The notes below the pieces were generated by a model that made no database searches, was not told the DNA's origin, and was given only the letters and a program-made list of their open reading frames with translations. A program made the position numbers and the translations under genes. A stretch of DNA of 64,000 nucleotides from an uncultured Lachnospiraceae bacterium (GTDB lineage Bacteria; Bacillota; Clostridia; Lachnospirales; Lachnospiraceae), in NCBI GenBank assembly GCA_910577175.1, contig CAJTLU010000008.1, positions 1 to 64,000 on the forward strand, in the 5' to 3' direction. Positions 25,509 through 35,164 of the stretch are shown here, one piece after another (within the stretch, counting starts at the first letter, position 1; every line of letters starts with the position of its first letter).

Positions 25509-25961
25509 ATGATTGAATTATTAAAAATAAGAGAAAATCAAAGTATAGCAACGCAGGCGGCAAACTGGTTTCATCAAAAATGGGGAATCCCACTGGAGGC
25601 ATATCAGGAAAGCATTCTTGACTGCCTGAAAAATGAAAGTATTGTACCACAATGGTATCTGGCAATGGAGCATGAGACCATTATCGGGGGACTGGGTGTA
25701 ATTGAAAATGATTTTCATAACCGGAAGGATTTAACACCAAATGTGTGTGCCGTTTATGTCGAGGAAAACTATCGTTGTCAGGGCATTGCCGGAAAATTAC
25801 TACAGTATGTATGTGATGATATGAAAGAACAAGGAATTGATACCCTGTATCTTGTTACGGATCATACTTCCTTCTATGAAAAATATGGATGGAACTTCTT
25901 ATGTATGGTTCAAGGAGACGGAGAGACGGACATGTCAAGAATGTATCTGCGTCAATTATAA
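25509..25961 (+). CDS. GNAT-family N-acetyltransferase
   Basis: A 150-residue acetyl-CoA-dependent acyltransferase. The acetyl-CoA pyrophosphate loop reads ENYRCQGIAGKLLQYV (about 84-99), preceded by the VCAVYVEE strand and followed by LVTDHTSFYEKYGW, the usual GNAT C-terminal turn. The acceptor substrate cannot be predicted. GGAGGCC precedes the ATG by 8 bases. It stands alone behind a strong promoter; the base composition (AT-rich) is slightly lower in GC than the neighbouring operons, which may mean later acquisition. Confidence 0.88.
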   Translation: MIELLKIRENQSIATQAANWFHQKWGIPLEAYQESILDCLKNESIVPQWYLAMEHETIIGGLGVIENDFHNRKDLTPNVCAVYVEENYRCQGIAGKLLQYVCDDMKEQGIDTLYLVTDHTSFYEKYGWNFLCMVQGDGETDMSRMYLRQL

Positions 25962-25989
25962 CTCCACTTGTTTTCAGAACCCTGCCTAT

Positions 25990-26019
25990 CCGGAGGAGCC
26001 GGTGAGACACCGGCCTCCG
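25990..26019. terminator. GC-rich hairpin between convergent genes
   Basis: CCGGAG...CCGGTG pairs with CACCGG...CTCCGG around AGA. It sits between the GNAT gene (+) and the ABC ATPase (-), which converge here. There is no T-run on either side, so a terminator role is only plausible. Confidence 0.4.
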
Positions 26020-26079
26020 GCGGATGCACACGGATTCACAGCAGAATATGCTGAAAATCCGGTGCGGGAAACGCTTTCA

Positions 26080-27714
26080 TCAGCAATCTCCTAACAGCTT
26101 TTTCGTGTATTCCTCCTTCGGCGTCCGGAACAGTTCGTCCGCCCTGCCACATTCCACCACGCGCCCCTCCTTCATTACCATGACACGGTCGCAGATTCTC
26201 TGTACGACCGACATATCATGGGAAACAAAGACATAGGTCAGTCCGTGCTCTCTCTGGAGCCGTAAGAGCAACTCCAGAATCTGTGCCTGCACGGTGACGT
26301 CCAATGCCGATACCGGTTCGTCTAACAGTACGAGCTCCGGTCTGGAGATTAGTGCCGCGGCAATCGCCACGCGCTGTCTCTGCCCGCCGGAAAGCTCCGA
26401 TACATACCGGGTCACTACATCGTCCGGCAGCTCCGTTTCCTTTAAAATTCCGCGCACGCGCTCCCGCCGTTCTTCTCTGTTCAGTCCGGTATTTAAGCGA
26501 AGCGGCTCCTCTAGAATCCAGCCGACACGTTTTGCCGGGTTTAAGCTCGTATACGGGTCCTGAAATACCATCTGAACCCCGATTTCTCCTTCCCTGCGGC
26601 GGATGCTGCCGCCGTATCCGGTGAGCAGGCCCGAAACTGCCTTTAACAGCGTCGATTTCCCACAGCCGCTTTCCCCCACTATTCCGAAGATTTCTCCTGC
26701 AGATACAGAAAAAGAAACACCGGCCACCGCCTGCTTTTCTACCGACTTACGGAACAGTCCGCCGGATTTGCGGTAAACCACCGATACATTTTCTGCGGAA
26801 AGCACCGGCTCTCCCCCTCCGGCTAAGACTGCCACATTGTCTGCCGCGCCTTCCGGAGCGTCTCCGGTACGAAAAGAGCGCCCTGCCGCCTGCATCAGCT
26901 GCTTCGTATACTCCTTCTCCGGCGCTTCAAAAATCCGCGCTGCGCTGCCGCTTTCCACAATCCTTCCATCTTTCATAATCATAACGCGGTCGCAAAGCTC
27001 CCGCAGGATACCAAGGTCATGGGAAATAAAAATCACCGCCGTATGGTTCTCTTTGGCAAGCCGCCCGATTAAGCCGACAATTTCCCGCTCGGTTACCGCG
27101 TCTAACGCCGTCGTCGGCTCGTCTGCAATCAGCAGCCGCGGCTTGTTAATCATCGCCATGGCAATCATCACGCGCTGGCGCATTCCGCCGGAAAGATGGT
27201 GCGGATAGTCGTCAAGGAGCTTTTCCGGATGCTTTAATTCCGCTCTGGAAAGCGCAGAAAGCACCTCCGCCTCCCGCTCTGCGGCAGATAACGACCGGTG
27301 CAGCAAAAGCGGCTCCTCCATCTGCTTTTTTATCGTCAGCACAGGATTTAAGCTTGTCAGCGGCTCCTGGAAAATCATTGCCATTTCCTTGCCTGACAGC
27401 TCCCGGCGCAGCTTCTCCTCTTGCTTTTTTTCTCTTTTCTGCTCTGCGCAAAGGCGTTTACCGTCAAACGACAGCTCCCGGAAACCGCGCCTTGCTCCCT
27501 CCGGCAAAAGTCCCATCACGGCAAGCGCCGTCATACTTTTTCCGGAACCGGACTCCCCCGCAATCCCGAGGATTTCTCCCTCTCTTAAGGAAAAGGAAAT
27601 ATCGTTTACGACGGTCTTTTCACCGCCTCCGGCACGCCGGAACGCCACGGTCAACCCTTCCACGTGCAAAAGCTCCCGCTTCCCGGTATACTCTGCTCTC
27701 TCAGACTCCGCCAC
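26080..27714 (-). CDS. Fused double ATP-binding subunit of a peptide/nickel-type importer
   Basis: A 544-residue ATPase with two complete ABC domains in one chain, equivalent to fused DppD and DppF. Domain 1 (about 15-270) has Walker A GESGSGKS, signature LSGGMRQRV and Walker B LLIADEPTTALD; domain 2 (about 300-540) has GESGCGKS, LSGGQRQRV and LVLLDEPVSALD. It powers the importer encoded upstream. GGAGGGGAGAAG precedes the ATG, and the start overlaps the end of the permease gene by 14 bases, so translation is coupled. The fused organisation is seen in some dipeptide and nickel systems. Confidence 0.93.
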   Translation of the reverse strand: MAESERAEYTGKRELLHVEGLTVAFRRAGGGEKTVVNDISFSLREGEILGIAGESGSGKSMTALAVMGLLPEGARRGFRELSFDGKRLCAEQKREKKQEEKLRRELSGKEMAMIFQEPLTSLNPVLTIKKQMEEPLLLHRSLSAAEREAEVLSALSRAELKHPEKLLDDYPHHLSGGMRQRVMIAMAMINKPRLLIADEPTTALDAVTEREIVGLIGRLAKENHTAVIFISHDLGILRELCDRVMIMKDGRIVESGSAARIFEAPEKEYTKQLMQAAGRSFRTGDAPEGAADNVAVLAGGGEPVLSAENVSVVYRKSGGLFRKSVEKQAVAGVSFSVSAGEIFGIVGESGCGKSTLLKAVSGLLTGYGGSIRRREGEIGVQMVFQDPYTSLNPAKRVGWILEEPLRLNTGLNREERRERVRGILKETELPDDVVTRYVSELSGGQRQRVAIAAALISRPELVLLDEPVSALDVTVQAQILELLLRLQREHGLTYVFVSHDMSVVQRICDRVMVMKEGRVVECGRADELFRTPKEEYTKKLLGDC

Positions 27715-28531
27715 TCTTCTCCCCTCCTTCCAGACTGAGTAACCCTGCTCCTAACACGCTGAACAAAATCATCAGTCCCGGCGCAACGGCATTCCACGGC
27801 GCACGGAACAAATACGGCTGCGCCTCTGAAAGCATCCTGCCAAGACTTGCGTCCGGCAGCTGTACGCCAAGACTTAAATAGCTCATTGCCGCCTCCGAAA
27901 GCACGGCATTATTAAACCCGATGGCAAGCGCGGAAAAGAGGCTGCTTTTTAAGTTCGGAAGAATATGCACAAACATAATCCGCAGATGCCCGGCCCCCAT
28001 TAGTCTTGCATTTTTCACATAATCCAGTTCCTTCTGTACCAAAAAACCGCTCCGCACGACTCTTGCGAAGCTCGGAATAAACAAAATGCCGAGCGCGGCA
28101 ATCAGCTGCACTGTCCCGCTGCCGAAGACCCCGACAAACACAAGCGCAAGCAAAATACTAGGAATTGCCGCAATCGCATCATTCACCCGCATCAGAATCA
28201 GGTCTGCCTTCCCGCCAAAATACCCCGTAAAGGCTCCTAACAGACAGCCGCCCACCGCACCGGCAGTCACCACGGAAAGCCCGACCAAAAAGGTCGTTCC
28301 GGCTCCCTTCATGACTCTTGAGAACACGTCCCTGCCGAAATTGTCCGTTCCAAACAGATGTGCCAAAGAAGGAGCCGTATTCTTTAATTCCCCGTTTATC
28401 GCATTCGGGTCATAGGGCGTATAAAAGCAGCCGACAAGGGAGAATACCAATGCGGCGCAGATAAATGCTCCCCCGGTAATCCGGTTGATATTCCATTTTC
28501 CGTCCTTTTTAAACCAACGGACAAAGCCCAT
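27701..28531 (-). CDS. ABC transporter permease (DppC-type)
   Basis: A 276-residue inner-membrane permease with about six hydrophobic segments, the first at about 18-38. The N-terminal GTDNFGRDVFSRV is a DppC/OppC signature and the EAA loop reads DYVKNARLMGAGHLRIMFVHILPNL. It pairs with the DppB-type permease to form the channel. AAGGAGAAGAGT precedes the ATG. The last codons overlap the ATPase gene. Part of the operon binding protein, DppB, DppC, ATPase. Confidence 0.94.
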   Translation of the reverse strand: MGFVRWFKKDGKWNINRITGGAFICAALVFSLVGCFYTPYDPNAINGELKNTAPSLAHLFGTDNFGRDVFSRVMKGAGTTFLVGLSVVTAGAVGGCLLGAFTGYFGGKADLILMRVNDAIAAIPSILLALVFVGVFGSGTVQLIAALGILFIPSFARVVRSGFLVQKELDYVKNARLMGAGHLRIMFVHILPNLKSSLFSALAIGFNNAVLSEAAMSYLSLGVQLPDASLGRMLSEAQPYLFRAPWNAVAPGLMILFSVLGAGLLSLEGGEKSGGV

Positions 28532-28588
28532 ACTCCTTCTCCTTTCTCTCCGGCGCCTCCAAAAGCCTCCTGCGGCGTCCGGTTTCTC

Positions 28589-29530
28589 TTAAAGCTCCTT
28601 AATTCTCGGGTCCAGATACCGGCACAAAAGGTCTGCCCCGTAATTTAACAGCACCACCACCGCGGTAATATATAGCACAATCGCCCGCACTACCGGATAA
28701 TCCCTTGCGGAAATCGACACCGACAAAAGCCTTCCGATGCCGGAAAGATTAAATACCTGCTCAATTACGATGCTTCCCGCCAGGATTTCCGCTATTACCA
28801 TCGTAAGAAAAGTCACGACAGGAACAAGCGCATTTTTTAACACATGCTTCCAAAGCACGCGTCTTCTGCCGCAACCCTTGCTTTTTGCGGTACGCACATA
28901 ATCCGACTGCATCTGCTCCTTCAGGGAACTTTGCAGGAAACGCACCGTCATTCCGATTTTCGGCACCGCCACTGCAAACGCCGGAAATATCATAAAGCTT
29001 AAAAATCCAAAGAAGTCCTCTCCTGCCGGTACATATGCTCCCGGCGTAAACCAACGGAGTACAATCCCGAACAGCAGCGTAATCAGCATACCGAGAAAAA
29101 ACGGCGGCACTGCCATCATCGTCTGTGTCAGAAACGCTGCAAACCCCTCCCCTGTTTTCGTCTTTGCCCGTGCCGCAAAGATGCCGAGCGGTACGGAAAT
29201 ACCCACAATTAGCAAAAACGAAAGCAGGGCAAGCCCGACTGTAACGCCAAAACGGGCGCGCAAAAGCGACGAGACCGGCACGCCGTACTGTGTGGACTCG
29301 CCAAAATCCCCCCGGACTGCTCCGAGCAGAAATTTGCCATAGCGGACCGGAAGCGGATGGTTTAACCCCATCTGCTCCCGCAACGCCGCTACCTCCTCCT
29401 CCGTCGCGTCCATTCCAAGTCTGGAAAGCGCCGCATCGGACGGAATCACTTCAAACGCAAGGAAGGTCAGAAATGCCGCTACCAGTAACGTCGCCAGAAA
29501 TGCAATTGTTTTCTTTATCCAGTACCGCAT
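28589..29530 (-). CDS. ABC transporter permease (DppB-type)
   Basis: A 313-residue permease, partner of the DppC-type protein 57 bases downstream. It starts in the usual way, with a TM helix at about 9-29 and the TLLFGIVLRW / GGSIVIEQVFNLSGIGRLL-type ending of DppB. The EAA loop YVRTAKSKGCGRRRVLWKHVLKNAL is intact. RBS AAAGGAGGG is strong. Substrate of the system is set by the binding protein and cannot be read from the permease. Confidence 0.94.
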   Translation of the reverse strand: MRYWIKKTIAFLATLLVAAFLTFLAFEVIPSDAALSRLGMDATEEEVAALREQMGLNHPLPVRYGKFLLGAVRGDFGESTQYGVPVSSLLRARFGVTVGLALLSFLLIVGISVPLGIFAARAKTKTGEGFAAFLTQTMMAVPPFFLGMLITLLFGIVLRWFTPGAYVPAGEDFFGFLSFMIFPAFAVAVPKIGMTVRFLQSSLKEQMQSDYVRTAKSKGCGRRRVLWKHVLKNALVPVVTFLTMVIAEILAGSIVIEQVFNLSGIGRLLSVSISARDYPVVRAIVLYITAVVVLLNYGADLLCRYLDPRIKEL

Positions 29531-29621
29531 TTTAACCCTCCTTTCGTTTTCAGGAACTATCTTACTTCACTTCTTCCGGCTCCCTGGTCTTACTCCTCTG
29601 CCCTCTCCGGGCGGCTCCGCC

Positions 29622-31148
29622 TTATTCCTCTGCCGGCCGGAGTGAAGCCATGTCAAGCACATAAACCGGATAGAATAAGAAGTTTGTAAACTTCTTGCTC
29701 ACAGCAACCAGCTTTGCCGCATCCTGCAGATAAACGCTTGCCGCATCCTCAGTAAGCAGTGTCTGGATTTCCTTGTAATATGCCGCTTTTTCACTCTCTG
29801 CAGTGCTTGCCAGTGCCTTTGCAAACAGCTCGTCGAAGCGTTCGCTCTTGTAGTTTACAAAATTGTTGGCTGCCTGCGAAGAATAGCGTTTGAGCACATC
29901 GCTCGGCGCCATAACCGAATCCAGACCTACAATCGTTGCCTCATACTCCCTGGAACGGTACACCTCTGTCAGCCACGCAGACCACTCAATCAGCTGTATC
30001 TCTGCCTTTACGCCAATTTTCCCATACTGGTCCGCTAGTACCTGCGCTGTCGCCACATGGAAGTCATAATTGGAAGGCACCTTCATCGTAAACCGCAGCG
30101 GGTTACTCTCATTATACCCGGCATCCGCTAAAAGTTCTTTCGCCTTTTCCGGCTGGAACGTGTAGTAGTTTTCTAACGACGCTTCGTAGTAAACGCCGAA
30201 GTTCGGGAACATATTACTGCCAATAATATGACCGCGCCCGCCTGATACAATGTTCAACAGCTCCTGCTTATTAACGCCGTAGCAAAGCGCCTGACGTACC
30301 CGGACATCCTGAAACGGCGCAAAGTCATTGTTTAAAAACATTGCCTGGACCAGATTGCTCGCACCTACCTCCAGGGAGTATTCCTCTGTCAGCTGGGACG
30401 CCTGCTCTTCCGTCAGATACGGGAAAATATCGATTCCGCCTGCCAACAGCTCCATGAACGCGGCATCCGTGCTGGCACAGATTTTGAATGTAACCTTGTC
30501 CAGATATGCTCGTTCCCCATAATAGTCCTCAAACCGTTCCATAACAAAATCAGAAAGCGGCGTATAGGATACAAACTGGAACGGGCCTGTTCCGACCGGC
30601 TTACTCTCCTGCTCCGTATAATCCTCCGGGATAATTGCACAGGTCAGGAAAGCCAGCAGCTCCGTATTCGGTTCGGAAAGAGTGATAACAACCGTATCCT
30701 CCCCCTCTTTTTCCACGGAAGAAATAACAGAAAGCGCCGATTCCACGACGACCTCAGGATCTGGGTCAGCGAGCAAACCGGCGCAACGCTTAATCGAATA
30801 AACCACATCATCCGCAGTAACAGGAGCGCCGTTGTGAAACTTTATGTTTTCACGCAGGACAAACGTATACGCCGTCCCGTCCGGGGCAATCGTATAGTCT
30901 TTTGCTACCGCAGGAACCAATGTTCCGTCTACGGAAGGCTTTACCAGCCCTTCAAAGACGTTAAACAAGACTTCATCGGTTCCTGCCGCCACTGCTTTGT
31001 GAGGGTCAAGACTGTCCAAATCCTGTGTTATTCCTACAACCGCGGAAACTTCATCGTCCGAACCTTTCTTTCCCCTGTTGCCGCCATTGCAGGCACAAAG
31101 TGCGGCGAGGGAAATGAGTAGTGCAAGAAATACTGCTCTTTTCTTCAT
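29622..31148 (-). CDS. Peptide/nickel-type solute-binding lipoprotein (SBP family 5)
   Basis: A 508-residue extracellular binding protein of SBP family 5. The lipoprotein signal peptide (MKKRAVFLALLISLAALCAC) ends in a lipobox with Cys near residue 20. The family core VVGITQDLDSLDPHKA, FVLRENIKFHNGAPVTADDVVYSIKR and FKICASTDAAFMELLAGGIDIFP is present. Family 5 members bind oligopeptides, nickel or other ligands; no specific residue allows a choice. The start is at 31148, where GGAGG lies 8 bases upstream; a longer frame starting 36 bases earlier lacks a good signal peptide start. It is first gene of the importer operon, behind a promoter at 31205-31233. Confidence 0.92.
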   Translation of the reverse strand: MKKRAVFLALLISLAALCACNGGNRGKKGSDDEVSAVVGITQDLDSLDPHKAVAAGTDEVLFNVFEGLVKPSVDGTLVPAVAKDYTIAPDGTAYTFVLRENIKFHNGAPVTADDVVYSIKRCAGLLADPDPEVVVESALSVISSVEKEGEDTVVITLSEPNTELLAFLTCAIIPEDYTEQESKPVGTGPFQFVSYTPLSDFVMERFEDYYGERAYLDKVTFKICASTDAAFMELLAGGIDIFPYLTEEQASQLTEEYSLEVGASNLVQAMFLNNDFAPFQDVRVRQALCYGVNKQELLNIVSGGRGHIIGSNMFPNFGVYYEASLENYYTFQPEKAKELLADAGYNESNPLRFTMKVPSNYDFHVATAQVLADQYGKIGVKAEIQLIEWSAWLTEVYRSREYEATIVGLDSVMAPSDVLKRYSSQAANNFVNYKSERFDELFAKALASTAESEKAAYYKEIQTLLTEDAASVYLQDAAKLVAVSKKFTNFLFYPVYVLDMASLRPAEE

Positions 31149-31204
31149 CTTACTACCTCCGTTCGCGGACTCTTTATTCCGCATTATTTAATTTTTACTT
31201 TCCT

Positions 31205-31233
31205 ATCATATAACGAATTTGAAAAAAATGCAA
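31205..31233 (-). promoter_or_regulatory. Promoter of the importer operon
   Basis: On the minus strand TTGCAT (31228-31233), a 17-base spacer and TATGAT (31205-31210). It lies 14 bases from the palindromic element at 31247. Confidence 0.65.
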
Positions 31234-31246
31234 GAGAAAAATCTTT

Positions 31247-31494
31247 CTTGCGTTTCCGCATTTTTTAGCACCCCCGTAAAGTCCCGGAGACTTCGCAACA
31301 GCATAATTTTGCATTTGTCCGAAGGACTTACGGTTAGCGGAACCAGAATCACCTTTTAGATGCTTTCCCGCGAAGACACCACCGAGCGGCTTAACAGCTC
31401 TTAAAGGAAGTCGGGTGTAGTGTTGCGCATGCAAAATTACGCTGTTATACAGTCTTTGGGACATAAGGGGGAATGCAAAATGCGAAAACTCAAG
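31247..31494 (+). repeat. Full copy B of the palindromic repeat element
   Basis: Left end CTTGCGTTTCCGCATTTTTT, right end AAAATGCGAAAACTCAAG; inner inverted pair AACAGCATAATTTTGCAT and ATGCAAAATTACGCTGTT; core with GGCTTAACAGCTCTTAAAGGAAG as in copy A. The flanks begin AATCT on both sides (left with two extra bases), a possible short target duplication. It lies in the 512-base gap between the importer operon and the foldase-like gene, close to the importer promoter. Confidence 0.88.
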
Positions 31495-31606
31495 AATCTC
31501 GTACCCATATCCTATGTTTTCCAAAAAAGTATGAGTTTTTTATGAATTTCCATAAACCCCTTTATTCTTGTCCAAAAATAGTGTAGAATAAAAAGCAGAA
31601 TAAAAA

Positions 31607-31660
31607 AAGGAGGGTCTGTCACAGGGCATCCCAGTCATATCTCCCTGTGACCTGAAGAAG
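31607..31660 (+). promoter_or_regulatory. Hairpin between a strong Shine-Dalgarno and the start codon
   Basis: AAAGGAGGG (31606-31614) is 46 bases from the ATG at 31661, too far for normal initiation. Between them GTCACAGGG (31618-31626) and CCCTGTGAC (31643-31651) form a 9 bp perfect stem with a 16-base loop, which would bring the two closer. A translation-control structure or a wrongly chosen start are both possible; no earlier in-frame ATG was seen. Confidence 0.4.
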
Positions 31661-32827
31661 ATGGAACAAAATACCGAGAAAAAATTAACAAAATATGACC
31701 GCAAGGTTTTAGCCAAACAGGCTGCCGCCAAGCGGGAAAAGCGAAACCGTATGATTTCAATTATTGCAACATCTGCCGTGGTAGCCTGCATTATCGGAGT
31801 TGTCATACTGGTTCCGGTTATGAAGCGCAGAAAGGCGCTCGGCGAGTATATGAAGGTAAATGATATTTCTATCTCCCAGCTTGAATTTAACTACTACAGA
31901 GCCAGCATCCTTAGCACCTACTCGCAGTTTTTCCCATACATCGGAGTGGATACTTCCATTCCTTTGAGCGAGCAGGTCTATGATTTGCAAAAAGGTCTGT
32001 CCTGGGCCGATTTCCTTGACCAGCAGGCTGCTGTATCCGCCCGTGAGAACAAGGCAATGCTGCATGACATTACGGCGCAGGGACTTACCTTTGATATCAC
32101 GGAGAAATATGACACTTATATTTCCAATATGAAAGCTGCTGCTACGACAGCCGGCATGTCCTTCAAGAAATATCTGACTGCCCAGTTCGGCACCGCTGCA
32201 ACGGAAAAGAACCTTATGCCGATTATTAAGGATGACCTAATGGTTACCGCCTACTATGACTACCTGACAAAGGAAAAGTTTGCAGCAACTGACGAGGATG
32301 CGCAAAAGGAATACGACGAAAACAAAAAAGATTATGATTCTGTGGACTACCGTGTGCTGGAATTTGCCGCTGCCGTAACAAAAGAATCTTCCGAAGAGGA
32401 AATTACCGCTGCAATGAAGGCTGCCAAGGAACAGGCACAGGAAATGTTAGACAAGCTTAAGGCAGGCGGCGACTTTGAAACGCTTTGCGCAGAATACGCG
32501 CCGGAGGACAAGCGTGCGGACTATGCTGACACAGAGACGGACAAGTCCTTAGTGACCGGAGCTACCTCCTCTTCCCTTGCTTCTTACATGGACTGGCTGT
32601 TTGAGGATGCTCGTACCGAAGGAGAGACGACGCTCTATACCGATGAAGAGAAACATACCTGCTTCGTACTGCGCTTTGAAAAGCGTTATTTAGACGACAA
32701 GGTAATGGATAACATCAAGCAGACACTCACAAACGATGCTGTATCCGAGTATATCAGCAAGCTTTCTGAGGATTATGTAATTTCCGACCCGTACGGACAT
32801 CTGAAGTTTTTGACCGTAGAAGAATAA
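31661..32827 (+). CDS. Membrane-anchored foldase-like protein (SurA/PrsA type)
   Basis: A 388-residue protein with a Lys-rich cytoplasmic start (about 1-30), one transmembrane helix at about 32-54, and a large extracytoplasmic part. Its outline (an N-terminal helical segment with ISQLEFNYYRA, then a parvulin-like region with the run KAAKEQAQEMLDKLKAGGDFETLCAEYAPEDKRADYADTE) resembles SurA/PrsA peptidyl-prolyl isomerases, but the sequence around the active loop is not typical and activity is uncertain. The tail ends in DPYGHLKFLTVEE. The likely role is folding or quality control of exported proteins, consistent with the many lipoproteins here. It is followed by a strong terminator. Confidence 0.68.
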   Translation: MEQNTEKKLTKYDRKVLAKQAAAKREKRNRMISIIATSAVVACIIGVVILVPVMKRRKALGEYMKVNDISISQLEFNYYRASILSTYSQFFPYIGVDTSIPLSEQVYDLQKGLSWADFLDQQAAVSARENKAMLHDITAQGLTFDITEKYDTYISNMKAAATTAGMSFKKYLTAQFGTAATEKNLMPIIKDDLMVTAYYDYLTKEKFAATDEDAQKEYDENKKDYDSVDYRVLEFAAAVTKESSEEEITAAMKAAKEQAQEMLDKLKAGGDFETLCAEYAPEDKRADYADTETDKSLVTGATSSSLASYMDWLFEDARTEGETTLYTDEEKHTCFVLRFEKRYLDDKVMDNIKQTLTNDAVSEYISKLSEDYVISDPYGHLKFLTVEE

Positions 32828-32830
32828 ACG

Positions 32831-32866
32831 AAAAAGGGACCGCCGCACGAAGCGCGGTCCCTTTTT
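32831..32866. terminator. Bidirectional terminator
   Basis: AAAAAGGGACCGC (32831-32843) and GCGGTCCCTTTTT (32854-32866) form a perfect 13-pair stem with a 10-base loop, CGCACGAAGC. It separates the foldase-like gene (+) from the kinase gene (-) and works in both directions. Confidence 0.92.
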
Positions 32867-32896
32867 ACAAGCCGGATTACCTATTTTTACTGTAAG

Positions 32897-35164
32897 TTAC
32901 TGTCCTGTCTCTGCTCCGTCAGGTCCAGGCGTCTTCTCCTGCTGCGGCAGGCTCTCCTTTGCTTCGCCGGAGTCTTCCTTTAACGGGAAGGACAGCTCTG
33001 CCTTAAACAAGTCTCCGTCAATTTCCACGGTAAACGTGCCGCCCTGTGCTTCCGTCAGGTTCTTTGCAATGGCAAGCCCCAGACCGGCGCCTTCCGTATT
33101 CCGGGAAGCGTCCCCCCGCACAAAACGCTCCACAATTTCGTCCGCGCTTACGGTCAGCTCATTTGCAGAAATATTCTTTAATGTTACCACCGCCCTTTGC
33201 TCTTTCCCGGAAACCTCCGCATAAACACGGCTGCCCGGCATAGCGTACTTGCAGATATTGGTAAACAGGTTCTCCAAAATGCGGAATGTCTTCTGCCCGT
33301 CCAGCTGTACCATCACGCGCCCGTCCGGCACCATCTGCCGTAAATTCAGGTTCGCAGCGGAAAACTTATCCCCATATTCTACCGCTACCTGCTTTACCAT
33401 CTGTACAAGGTCCATATCCATCACATTTAACGTCAGGTTATTGCTTGCCGCACGGCTTACCTCAAACAAATCTTCAATCAGCACTTTCAGACGCTTTGAC
33501 TTGCTCTCCAGCGTAGCAATATAGGAAGCCCGCTCCTCTTCGGTAATATCCTCCTTCTTTAAAAGCTCCACATAAGTCATAATTGCTGTCAGCGGCGTTT
33601 TCAAATCATGGGATACGTTCGTAATCAGCTCGGTTTTCATCCGCTCGCTTTTCACTTCCTTCTCCACTGCCTTCCGGAAGCCCTCCTTTACCTTGCAAAG
33701 ATTTTCTCCCAAAGAAACAAACATTCCAAACTCTCCGGTTACCGGCTCCGAAAGCTCACCCTCCGCCATCCGGTCCGTTTCCCGCAACACATTCGCATAG
33801 GCTGCTGCGGCTTTGTCATACCGGGTCTTTAAAAAAGAAAACAGCAGAACGGAGTACACGATTAACCCGGCAATTCCAAAAAACCATACGCTTACACACA
33901 CTAACAGAATAAAGAAATTCAAAAGCACGGCTTTTAAGATAAGCCTGCCGGACTTTTTCCCGAAGTCCACCTTGTCGATTGCCTCTACAAACCACTCCCA
34001 TCTTCTTTTGCAGGCTCTCCCGAACAGACAGATCAGACTGTACTGTTTCATATATTCCTTAAAGCCCAAGGAAAAGAGCGGACGCAGATACCAGAATCCG
34101 AAAAACCAGAGAACCTCCAGCAGCAAGCTTACCAGCAGGAAAGACGTATAAATGCCGACATCCTCCCGCAAAATCCCGGACAGGCCATGGAAGCTTACAA
34201 TCCCTACGAAAAACGTATCATAAAAGCCTGCAATAAAGCAGCCGACTACCACCACCATTTCTGCAAAATAGGTATTCCCCACCCGCGCAAGCCGTGCAGG
34301 CGAGCTATCCTTACAAACCCCTTTGCTCCGCAGAAACAGTACCAGAAGCAGCATGGCAAGCCCTAGTGCAAAAAACAAGGCAGTACACTGGTCAGACAGC
34401 ACCGAAGTGTTATACCAATGCTGCGATGGATGAGAACAGTACAGCCCTGCTTCCATGTCCTCCGGAATGGCAATGACTACCTGGAACGGCTGCATCGTGC
34501 GGAATTTCACTTCCTTCGCCATCTGCTCATCATATTTACACAATTCTTCAAGAATCTGCTTCTCTAACGATACTGCAAAATGCTCTTCGTAAAATCTGCG
34601 GATTATCTGGGCGTCCATACTCTTGTGCCTGCTGTATGGAATCTGCGCAGAAAAGTTTCCCTGCCCGTCAACAGAAAACAGAATACAGCACTGATAAAGC
34701 TCTTCCACATCTCCCGAGATTTCGCCGGAAAGCAACTTTTGTATATCCGGATGTCCCACCAGCTGTTCCTCTGTACCATCCTTCCCACTTCCTGTATAGC
34801 AAAAGTGATATCCGTCAAAGCTCTCCTGCCATTCCTGAAGCTTTTCCCACACATGGCTCTTTGCAATGTAGGTTGCCTCATTCTCTTCCGGCTCGAGAAA
34901 CAGGCCGCTAACCGTCTCTGGCAGTACCTCCTGCTGCGACATGCATTCTGCATACAACACATAAAACTGACGGTACAGGTTGCTCACGGCTTCCTCCCCC
35001 ATCGTAACAAGAGGCTCTGACGGATTTTCTACAACAAACAGATGCTTCCTGCTCTCATATATTTTTTTTGCGCCGCATAAGGCTGCCGCCGCCACGAGGA
35101 GCATAATAAAAATACTAAACACTATTTTACCGGTTCTATTTTTGCTTTTCGAGCTTGTAGCCAA
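32897..35164 (-). CDS. Large multi-span sensor histidine kinase
   Basis: A 755-residue kinase. After a short N-terminal TM helix (about 13-31) comes an extracytoplasmic domain (about 45-260), then several more membrane spans (about 265-285, 305-330, 345-370, 410-450). The catalytic module is at the C terminus: H-box NVSHDLKTPLTAI, N-box LENLFTNICKYAM, and G-box GAGLGLAIAK, similar to VanS-type kinases. The first start available is a TTG at 35164, with AAAGGTGG about 9 bases before it, and it overlaps the response regulator gene by 29 bases; there is no ATG before residue 21, so the N terminus is uncertain. The kinase is intact although its partner regulator is interrupted. Confidence 0.82.
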   Translation of the reverse strand: MATSSKSKNRTGKIVFSIFIMLLVAAAALCGAKKIYESRKHLFVVENPSEPLVTMGEEAVSNLYRQFYVLYAECMSQQEVLPETVSGLFLEPEENEATYIAKSHVWEKLQEWQESFDGYHFCYTGSGKDGTEEQLVGHPDIQKLLSGEISGDVEELYQCCILFSVDGQGNFSAQIPYSRHKSMDAQIIRRFYEEHFAVSLEKQILEELCKYDEQMAKEVKFRTMQPFQVVIAIPEDMEAGLYCSHPSQHWYNTSVLSDQCTALFFALGLAMLLLVLFLRSKGVCKDSSPARLARVGNTYFAEMVVVVGCFIAGFYDTFFVGIVSFHGLSGILREDVGIYTSFLLVSLLLEVLWFFGFWYLRPLFSLGFKEYMKQYSLICLFGRACKRRWEWFVEAIDKVDFGKKSGRLILKAVLLNFFILLVCVSVWFFGIAGLIVYSVLLFSFLKTRYDKAAAAYANVLRETDRMAEGELSEPVTGEFGMFVSLGENLCKVKEGFRKAVEKEVKSERMKTELITNVSHDLKTPLTAIMTYVELLKKEDITEEERASYIATLESKSKRLKVLIEDLFEVSRAASNNLTLNVMDMDLVQMVKQVAVEYGDKFSAANLNLRQMVPDGRVMVQLDGQKTFRILENLFTNICKYAMPGSRVYAEVSGKEQRAVVTLKNISANELTVSADEIVERFVRGDASRNTEGAGLGLAIAKNLTEAQGGTFTVEIDGDLFKAELSFPLKEDSGEAKESLPQQEKTPGPDGAETGQ

